Of a stretch of 64,000 nt of DNA, positions 57,561 through 64,000 are shown piece after piece. Made by a program: the position numbers and the translations under genes. How positions within the stretch are numbered: position 1 is the first letter of the stretch; each line of letters opens with the position of its first letter. A model generated the notes under the pieces. The model saw only the letters and a list, made by a program, of their open reading frames with translations. It had not been told where the DNA came from and made no database searches. Source of the DNA: Beta vulgaris subsp. vulgaris (taxonomy: Eukaryota > Streptophyta > Magnoliopsida > Caryophyllales > Amaranthaceae); contig NC_079202.1 in the NCBI RefSeq assembly GCF_026745355.1, forward strand, positions 32,445,066-32,509,065, written 5' to 3'.

Positions 57561-59200
57561 TGTAACATCCCCAAATTACTCGCTTTTAAATAAATAATTT
57601 AGTAAATGATATTTGAGTAATTTAGGAGTATTACCGCCACGTGACTAACACGCTTTCGGCAACCAACTAATAACTAACAAAATAACTTACAGCGGAAGAC
57701 ATTAACCAAAATAATAATACTTCTTAATAATAAAAGTAAATATTGTCTCAATACTCGATACAAGTAAAACACCCCAATCTAGGTGAAGATCCCCTTCTTA
57801 GTATGCTCCCATGCACATCCAAAATTCACCTACAAAACTACTTATCAAAAAGGTAAACAGGACTAAGCCAAATAGGAAAAAGAAAATACTCGTCGGTGTA
57901 AAATTGAGTACGAAATGTACCAAATAAGTAAGACATTTGTTAGTTTGCAGTAATTTTTCATTTCGAAAACTCCATCACCAATAATTCAAGAATAACTCTT
58001 TAAGAACAAACTCTTTCCAAACACTTGAATAATAATTCAAGAATAACCTTTTAAGAACAAACTCTTTCCAAACACTTGAATAATAATTCAAGAATAACCT
58101 TTTAAGAACAACTATTTCTAGACAACTTGAATTAAAAATAATCTTGAAAACAATTCATCTTGTTATCTCCCCTTCAATTTTTCTAAGTGTGCAAACCCCC
58201 AAGCTAGTCATCCCATCGTGGAGCTATATCAAGGGGTAACTATAATTGCCAACAAGTGGACTTTGAAGCTCTTGATATTAATCAAGCGGATATAATAATA
58301 ATAATATGACTTGTAAGTCATATAACTCTTCCTCATAAACAACTTTTTTGAACAATCAAAGTTCATAAAAACCAATCATCCATTCCTTGTAAAATAATTT
58401 AATTTTCCAAAAAGGATAACAAAACTTCTATACATAAAAATGATTGATAAAACCATTCCTTCTTTTCACTTCCAAGAGTGAATAATAAAATATTATAACC
58501 ATTTAAAACCAAATTTCTAAACCAATTCAACCAGTAAATCAGTAAACAACTTTATCACATAAAACCACATTTTAAAAGATCTAAGTACATAACATACATT
58601 GATATTGCACGAAAAGTATACTAGTATCTCCACTTAGTCTTAATTTTAAACGATCTTTTAACAAACCAATAATATAAAAATCTAATAAGTAACTTATCAC
58701 ATGAACTTAATCATGAATGTAAACATGAATGACCTATCATGAGCATAATATTTTTGCGTAAGAAACATGGAAAATCTTTTTTTTTTTCTTGACGCAAAGA
58801 AAATTAGATTTTGAATAACTTGTAGTAAGAGAGTATGGATTCTCCAAAGATTTTGTTTGGAAAGGATGGCTTAAGGTGTAGGGTATTTAATTCTTTATAG
58901 AGAGTAGAATATATAGGTAGTACTTAATTTCCAAAATTAAATAGTTTATAACTTTCACCATAAATTAGGAGATTAAACCAAGATTCATAACCTTCATCAT
59001 AAATTTGGAAGTTTTAGGAAAACAAAACTCCCCCATTTACTTTACAATCTCATAAAAAATAATGGCCTAAAAAATAAGCTTAACAAATCCAACAATTTTG
59101 GCGCCATCTTCAGCCAAAATAATTTAAAACCAGTATATTTATTTTAGATAATAAATATTTTAATTACCTAAATAAATACTCAAAAATCTGGGGTATTACA
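57561..59200 (-). repeat. Gypsy 5' LTR (right copy), 1640 bp
   Basis: Starts tgtaacatccccaaattac and ends tctggggtattaca. It aligns with 37567-39325 over nearly its whole length with scattered substitutions and some indels. On the minus strand the sequence after it reads AAGTGATATCA, a worn version of the tRNA-Met primer site AAGTGGTATCAGAGC, so this is the 5' LTR. Confidence 0.92.
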
Positions 59201-59360
59201 TTTAATTCTAGAGAATCAAGGAGGGTTTGTACATGGAAGGTATATTGTATGTAATATAATGGTGATTTTGCCTTTGAACATTTACCATCTTTTAAATAAT
59301 GTGCATATAAAAGTTGGTCATGATTTGGCCTTTGAAAACCAAAAGGTCTTCTCTCGAATT
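59201..59360 (+). pseudogene. LINE reverse transcriptase, continuation after the Gypsy element
   Basis: Begins with the duplicated tttaa and reads ILENQGGFVHGRYIV, the next part of the L1 RT broken at 37566, then decays. The remainder of the RT and the 3' end are missing. Confidence 0.85.
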
Positions 59361-59363
59361 TTT

Positions 59364-60225
59364 TTTTTACATTGTGAAAAATTGCATTCATTAAACGAGG
59401 GAGTTACATCCTAAAACTATTACAACGAAACATGAAGAAGAAAGTAAACAAACATTACTAGGAGCTTCACTGCTCTTACATATGTTAATAAGAAAAATCA
59501 ACTTATTGGTGATCCAATCCAAATGAACATTGTCTTGGGCAATTTATAGTGGGTTTGAGTAACATGTCTTGTTAAAAAAGACCTAATACAATGACAGAGA
59601 GTCTGTTGAGATACAGAGCTCGAACGATCTCAAAGATATATTGTTGTAGTTCATCTTGTTGAACCCTTTGTTCACAAGATGGTAAATCCCAATGTCCTTC
59701 AGCAGCCATTTCATCCTGGGATTCTGCCGATGGAAGTACTAAAGAAGTCACCTCCTTTAATGAATTTTGATCCTACTTCAAGGGTACCCAGAGTTTCCAC
59801 GAACTTGTGACAAGTTAATTTTTTTGATGTGTGATGACAGTCATCCCACGACTTGTGACGAATCAACTTGATGGAATTGCTCCATTCTTCGAAATCCAAA
59901 GATCCGATCCTGTAATCCTGAAACCAGAAGATTGAGCCAAAACAGACCTGAGTCCTACCCGAGAATGAGAACTGCCTCTCATCTTACCCAACACTCTGAC
60001 TCTCAAAGATGCTTGAACCAAGCAAAGGCCAACTTTAGGAGCAACTGCACGGTAGATCTGATTTCCTAGATCATCCCTCGTCATAGGAAACCAATATTAT
60101 AAGACGAGGCAAGCCTCGTCGGCCACGGGGCTGGATGCCAGCCCCCGACGACCCAAGGGCAGCGGTGGAAGGCCAAGTATTAGGTTTACGGTTTGCTAGT
60201 TTGGAGACAGACAGAGAGGGGTGTA
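59364..60225 (-). mobile_element. Short LINE-derived retrosequence, minus strand
   Basis: The left border is a T-run (59361-59370), the A-tail of a minus-strand insertion, preceded on the minus strand by CTCCCTCGTTTAATGAATGC. The minus-strand ORF 60084-59863 (MTRDDLGNQIYRAVAPKVGL) and a second short ORF (59899-59711) follow a G/C-rich leader (60090-60170). No RT or endonuclease is present. It looks like an internally deleted L1 derivative with only 5' leader, ORF start and 3' tail, but I am not certain of its family. Confidence 0.5.
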
Positions 60226-62133
60226 TTCAGTTTTTTTTTTTGCCCGCTCTTATGTTAATGAATTTAATTGAATGTTTGATTTATCTTTTATTTGTTGTTG
60301 TATAGGATATAAGTATTCACCTAGAAATGAATAAACAAGACATACGAGATGTGATGAAAGTATTTTTCTAATTATGATACATCTTCCTTTCTTATAAAAA
60401 ATTATCTCCATTGTGTTTTTATTCTTCATTTTATGTAAGTCTCATTTAATGGTCAAACTTTGATCATGAATTTTCTACTGTATCTCCAGAAAATTCATTA
60501 TTATAGGGGAAATTGTTAGATTCATTAGGACAATTGTTCTTTTAAAATACCAATTTTTACATTAATTTACTAATAGATTTTGATAAGTATTAATGGTTAT
60601 AATCAACATTGAATTTAGCTAAACAAATATGGATGCACGCCTTTTATATCGACAAGTTCTTGAAAACGACAGTCTCACATTAATGTTAACGTGAGACCCA
60701 TTGATACCATGCTAGTATCACGTGTGTGCATCAAACCACGTATCTTGGCTGGGAATAGTAGTAGAATTTAGTTAAGCGTTTGTTCCTATTAGTTATGCTA
60801 GTAAGACCATCATATTTTCCCCTCAATTTTTATTTTCTCTCTCCACTTTCAATCCCCATTTCTCTCTCATATGCCCTCTCCTCTACCAACTCTCTTTATC
60901 TCTACTCTAGCCCCCTCATTTCTCTCTCCTCCGTACTGCCATTTTCCTCTCCTTCACCTAACTTCCATTTCTCTCTCTTGTTATTGTATATAATCAGATC
61001 TTGAATCTAAAGCTTAAAGTAGGACAAATCATATCTGAATGTAGTCTTTTTCGAACATTTGAAACTTTCAATTAATGTCCTTTTTCGCGTCTACTTGAAT
61101 CTTTATGATAAGAATTTGATGATGCTTAGTTTTAATTTCTCCCGCTTAAACAATGACATTGTTGCATCAAAGTCAATTAATTAGATTCTTAATTCTTAAA
61201 GCTCATTGTTTCCCACTAGTAATCGTTTAATGTATCTCTTACTACGACTTATGGTTTTTTATCAGGTAGTTAGATAGACTTTTCAGTGTAATATATATTT
61301 TGGCTAAGTAGTTATGATTTTTCGATAATTAATTACCATTTTCAGGTAAATAGTTATATTTGTAAGGTTAATAGTTATGGTTTTTAATTAGTTATCAGTG
61401 ATTATTTATACGTTATTAGTTATTGTTTACACGTTATTAATTATAGTTTCCAGTTATTACTTATAGTTTCGAGATAAAATATGGTCTTTGGTGGATATTA
61501 AATAGTTATGGTTTATTTGCTTGTTATTTGTTATGGTTTTCAGGCTAATAGTTATTGATTGTTTTGGATTGTTAGTTGTAGATTTAGATTAAAAAAAAGT
61601 TATTGTGTTTGGATTATGATTACGGTGGTTTGATGATTGATGTTATGGTTGCACATTTTTTACATTTAGTTAACATTTTACAGTTTTGTTAATTTTTTCT
61701 GCTAGATCATAATCAAACATGTGTGAATCATTACGTCTCATGTTAGTCTTACATGTGTGCCTTGTAATATTGTCTCTGTATATACTTACTCTTCAGTTAT
61801 CCATTGTTTTCCGTAGTGTTATAGCTCATACTGCTTTTCCAAGAATTTGCAAAACATTAGAAAATAACTAAACTAACTACTCTAAAATAATCACAATAAT
61901 GAAATAGAATAGAAAATATTTTATTTTTTCAGTTAATCGTTTTCTAAAAATTATGAACGTTTAAGCATTCTAGTTATCTAATCTTTTAAACCTACTTTTT
62001 CTAGTACGCTTATCGCCCATTTAGATCGACTTCACAATTATTTTGTACGGTTTTATGAACACCTTTACTTTTATCCGTTGTTTGTTTAGTTAATGTTTAT
62101 ACCTATTCACCAAACAATCTAATGATTGTGCAG
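60226..62133 (+). other. Intron 3, residual native sequence with a degenerate minisatellite
   Basis: No coding frame. A pyrimidine-rich block lies at 60820-60980. About 61245-61560 holds loosely repeated phrases like aatagttatggtttt. The last 100 bp lead through a T-rich tract to the acceptor at 62133. Confidence 0.6.
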
Positions 62134-62233
62134 AAATCTAATGGGTGAATGCTTGAGTTCCTTAACTATTAAGGAGTTGAAGCAAGTGGAGAATCGACTT
62201 GAAAGAGGCATCTCAAGGATTAGATCGAAAAAG
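62134..62233 (+). CDS. AGL11: AGL11-like MADS-box gene, coding exon 4 (K domain)
   Basis: 100 nt, the canonical length of this exon. Acceptor gattgtgcag|a, donor tcgaaaaag|gtaaaa. The first base completes Arg107, and residues 108-140 read [20 protein letters not shown] and continue [17 protein letters not shown]...[15 protein letters not shown] is the text that separates AGL11 (class D) from AGAMOUS (QLMGE..GSMSPKELRNLE), and is the main reason for the symbol. No stops or splice defects despite the 29-kb intron before it. Confidence 0.94.
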
Positions 62234-62324
62234 GTAAAATTTACTGCTTCTACGTAATGGTTAGCAGATATTACTTTAATTTTCGTTCCAAGTTTTGGTG
62301 ACAAAGTTTGAATATTTTGTACAG

Positions 62325-62366
62325 AACGAATTGCTACTTGCTGATATTGAGTTCTTGCAGAAAAAG
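62325..62366 (+). CDS. AGL11: AGL11-like MADS-box gene, coding exon 5 (K domain)
   Basis: 42 nt, the canonical size. Acceptor ttttgtacag|a, donor cagaaaaag|gtaaca. It encodes NELLLADIEFLQKK, residues 141-154, matching the AGL11 segment HELLLVEIENAQKR. Intron 4 is only 91 bp. The next exon (EIELDNENIYLRTK-type) is not found in the remaining 1.6 kb, so the gene continues past the window. Confidence 0.93.
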
Positions 62367-62514
62367 GTAACACCTCTTAGTCTTATTTTCCTAGTATTTC
62401 TTTGTTTATAAAGAGTGTATATGCACCCCAAGACTACTGATAGGGGTTGAGTTAAATGGTCGATAATTTAATTAAAATATTAAATTATGTTACCAACAAT
62501 TCAATTTTTACAGA

Positions 62515-62804
62515 TTGTTTGATAAGAAGGATTTGAAAGGAAGTGGAAGGAAAGTTGTTAGTTTCCAATGTTTGGTTAAAAAAATAAATTTAAATGAAAG
62601 AAAATGGAAGGAATTGAAAGGAAAGACTCCTTAGTTAAATTTCACTTTTCTTTTCACCTAAAGTGGGGGAATGCGGAAGGAAAGAGATATTTTAAACCAA
62701 ACATGGAAAATTAAGGTTTTTTGTCCTTTCTCTTCTCTTCCTTTCCTTCTCTTCCTTTCCTTTCCTTTCTCTTCCTTTCCTTCACTAAGAATAAACCAAA
62801 CAAG
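62515..62804. mobile_element. Possible MITE in intron 5
   Basis: The left side ttgtttgataagaagg and the right side ttagtgaagg read on the minus strand after aacttgtttggtttattc are loosely inverted. Purine-rich (ggaaggaaag) and pyrimidine-rich (cctttccttc) halves face each other. No clear target duplication. Confidence 0.4.
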
Positions 62805-62805
62805 T

Positions 62806-64000
62806 TGTTATAGTAGCGGATTAGAACTCGTTCACAAAAGAATAATCTTAACCTGATCAAGTGAGATTAGCCAAGTGTAATTATTATTTTAATTTGATAA
62901 TAAAGAGAAAATAAAGTGCAGAAAGAGTAAAGGAGATAAGAGAATTGTAACGAGGTTCAACATACAACAAGTTTTCTCCTCGCCTACACTTTGTAGGATT
63001 TCCTAAACTTTGTAGAATTTTCCAACTCTTTACTATGTGAAAAATTATCTTGACACAATTGGATTCAACTCTATATTACAAGGCACACCCTCGTGCTCCT
63101 AATTCTAGAATATACAAGAATCTCCCCAACTTTAACTTTAACAATTGCGAAACTGAGTACCCACATATTCTTCCGACGCATTTTGTCCTCACTCATGTGT
63201 GCTAGAGAAACTTCTCAGGAGGTCACACGTCCGAAGACTGATAGATATAATCCAAACTATAAACTTCGTACTAGATTAATCGGTAGAACATAAGTGGAAA
63301 AGCGTACCTTGATTCATTGGAGAGATGGGTGGTGGGTATTTAGATCTTCCAACTCTATATGATCTTTTTTATTATTCTACTGATGATGAGTAGTAAGAGA
63401 GAATAGACAATCATATGAAATGGGTATTATAACCCTAACCTAATATGTATATATAGGGCTTATTATATCTCCTATTTGGCCCATCATAAAATAAGAGACT
63501 AAACTGAGTCTCTACACATAGTAGTCATACTTAATTAAGATACCTTACAAGCCCAATAAATAAAACTATAATCTCGATCACTTTTACCTGTTAACTTTCA
63601 GATAGCTTATGTACATATATAATCATACATGTAGGTCCATGTGATCATTCTCTAACAATCTCCCATTTCAGCCACATGTAGTTCCTTATATATTGTGTAC
63701 AAAACTTTGAGCTCGTAATCTTTGCTACCATAACTAAAGGTATCCCTGGACAATCTCGTCCATTAATCATGTCAACATAACACCAAAGTCACTTTTGTCA
63801 TGTGTGACTAAGTCCTAAATGATTGTGTGTACCAACATAGCTAAATAACATAGATTAAGTATGCTTGTGTAGCATGGATATTTCATGCAATGTGACCTTC
63901 AACCTGACTATTGCAACTAGTCCTCTTTATTCTTGAGTGACATCAATGTCAAAATAACTCAGAGTGAACCATAAACTGGAAAACATGTAGAAATTATTAT
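62806..64000 (-). mobile_element. Copia 3' LTR and start of internal region, minus strand
   Basis: The LTR spans 62806-63657 (starts tgttatagtagcggat, ends cattctctaaca, 852 bp). On the minus strand its start is preceded by CTGAAATGGGAGAT, a polypurine tract at 63658-63671. The body of the element lies to the right, beyond the window. It sits in intron 5 of the MADS gene. 63672-64000 shows no recognisable coding sequence yet. Confidence 0.8.

Larger units (their letters stand above)
37567..59200 (-). mobile_element. Chromovirus-type Gypsy LTR retrotransposon with nested insertions, 21.6 kb
   Basis: LTRs at 37567-39325 and 57561-59200 share TGTAACATCCCC / GGGGTATTACA-type ends. A 5-bp TSD, tttaa, flanks the whole (37562-37566, 59201-59205). 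Coding is on the minus strand in the order gag, PR, RT, RNase H, INT, chromodomain. About 12.2 kb of the length is due to two later insertions (42215-43380 and 45321-56323); without them the element is about 9.5 kb. Frameshifts, stops and the LTR length difference mark an old, inactive copy. Confidence 0.93.
32772..62133 (+). other. Intron 3 of the MADS-box gene, 29.4 kb, filled with nested transposons
   Basis: Bounded by donor ag|gtaaga after exon 3 and acceptor gattgtgcag|a before exon 4. Splicing across it restores the Arg codon (AG+A) and the reading RNLMG, exactly as in AGL11 proteins. At least nine elements account for most of the length: a Copia fragment, a LINE with two small insertions, a chromovirus with a MITE and a CACTA inside, and a minus-strand LINE derivative. 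Plain intron sequence remains mainly at 32772-32911 and 60221-62133. Confidence 0.9.

Noticed and set aside
62367..64000. Search for MADS exon 6 (EIELDNENIYLRTK-type)
   Set aside because: No matching segment with splice sites was found; the sequence here is a MITE-like repeat and a Copia LTR, so the exon is presumed to lie beyond the window.

Overview
The window is nuclear DNA of a flowering plant, probably a eudicot. The base composition is AT-rich, one host gene is split by large introns, and almost everything else is transposable-element sequence nested several layers deep. A Caryophyllales-type genome is a guess from the general look of the repeats; the sequence does not prove it. No bacterial-type genes, operons or CRISPR arrays are present.

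The only host gene I can support is a MADS-box transcription factor of the AGAMOUS clade, closest to AGL11/SEEDSTICK (class D, ovule identity). It runs on the + strand from a TATA box near 23754, through a 5'UTR exon and 5'UTR intron, and on past the right edge. Coding exons are at 25015-25196, 30061-30136, 32710-32771, 62134-62233 and 62325-62366. Their joins keep the frame, and the sizes of exons 3, 4 and 5 (62, 100 and 42 nt) are canonical for the family. The last exons lie outside the window. Intron 3 is about 29.4 kb.

Left part (1-22100, no genes), in order: a minus-strand Copia element with one complete LTR (842-2200) inserted in an Athila-like Gypsy gag-protease (2201-3608), which ends in a 3' LTR (5392-6934); remains of a Tat/Ogre-like Gypsy element with a non-autonomous hAT insertion (7350-8432) and an LTR (about 9232-10680); a long-TIR Mutator-like element (11069-14958) carrying a solo chromovirus-type LTR (11539-14287); a duplicated segment bracketing a small non-coding LTR retroelement (15372-18309); a palindromic array of LTR-element pieces (18409-20720) with a Stowaway MITE inside; and a foldback element (21512-22080).

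The gene region (22100-34175) holds a Tourist-type MITE just upstream of the promoter, a hAT MITE in intron 1, two oppositely oriented Harbinger-type MITEs in intron 1 (one split by a chimeric piece of plastid DNA: half of trnR-ACG joined to 23S rRNA), and the RNase H end of a LINE in intron 2.

Intron 3 (32772-62133) is a layered insertion record. After a Copia LTR/gag fragment comes a decayed L1-type LINE (34183-37566, resuming at 59201). The LINE is interrupted by a Stowaway MITE, by a 638-bp TIR element and by a chromovirus Gypsy element (37567-59200, TSD tttaa). The Gypsy element is itself interrupted by a 1166-bp MITE in its reverse transcriptase (42215-43380, TSD cta) and by an 11.0-kb CACTA transposon (45321-56323, TSD aac) carrying Tnp2 and a TnpA/ULP1-type gene. 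Most boundaries can be read to the base from target-site duplications. After exon 5, intron 5 contains a Copia 3' LTR (62806-63657) whose body lies beyond the window.
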